This document shows positions 17,327 to 17,344 of a stretch of 17,344 nt of DNA, one piece after another. Positions within the stretch are counted from its first letter, which is position 1; every line of letters starts with the position of its first letter. A program made the position numbers and the translations under genes. This DNA is from CAZNNH01 sp964574335 (GTDB lineage: Bacteria > Acidobacteriota > Vicinamibacteria > Fen-336): positions 1 through 17,344 of the forward strand of contig CAZNNH010000133.1 in assembly GCA_964574335.1 (NCBI GenBank), read 5' to 3'. The notes under the pieces are model-generated. The model had not been told where the DNA came from and did no database searches. It saw nothing but the letters and a program-made list of their open reading frames with translations.

Positions 17327-17344
17327 CTGACGGAGCGGCTGCTC

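Overview
The window is a piece of a very GC-rich bacterial genome, probably a metagenome-assembled scaffold because it holds a run of exactly 100 Ns. An Alternative Complex III (ACIII) operon joined to an A2-type caa3 oxidase, together with a small secreted coiled-coil protein of a style I associate with Acidobacteriota, makes that phylum my best guess (inference, moderate confidence). The genome is clearly that of an aerobically respiring bacterium with an energy-conserving, non-bc1 respiratory chain.

Region 1 (1-8830) is one tightly packed plus-strand operon. It runs: end of actB, actC, actD, actE, actF, a one-helix protein of unknown function, sco, coxB with a fused cytochrome c, coxA, coxC and coxD. 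Nearly every junction is a start/stop overlap (ATGA, GTGA, TGATG or ATGTCTAG), which implies translational coupling. ACIII oxidises quinol and passes electrons through its haem c subunits. The cytochrome c domain fused to CoxB accepts them and delivers them to CuA, haem a and the haem a3/CuB centre. The SCO protein loads CuA. The operon start, including actA and most of actB, lies before the window.

Region 2 (8831-11271) is a patchwork. It holds a decayed minus-strand remnant resembling DUF4276 proteins, a pair of 19-base direct repeats at the broken end of that remnant, a secreted coiled-coil protein, and a minus-strand AAA ATPase of the AAA_14/DUF4143 type with a good sigma70-like promoter. 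The remnant and the ATPase look like accessory DNA.

Region 3 (11272-12355) is a broken locus. The first ~50 codons of a DUF58 gene, with a frameshift, run straight into the C-terminal half of a hybrid histidine kinase that lacks its sensor and HisKA domains. This is either a real recombination scar or an assembly chimera.

Region 4 (12460-17344) holds four genes. They are a secreted 655-residue protein with about 13 Asp-box (BNR) repeats, a minus-strand pair (a membrane protein with a HEAT-repeat tail interrupted by the N gap, then a class I SAM methyltransferase), and a divergently transcribed DinB-family protein.

I found no tRNA, rRNA, CRISPR array or intact mobile element. The main respiratory cluster is a known type. 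The less explained items are the one-helix protein between actF and sco, the DUF58/kinase junction, and the repeat-bounded remnant.
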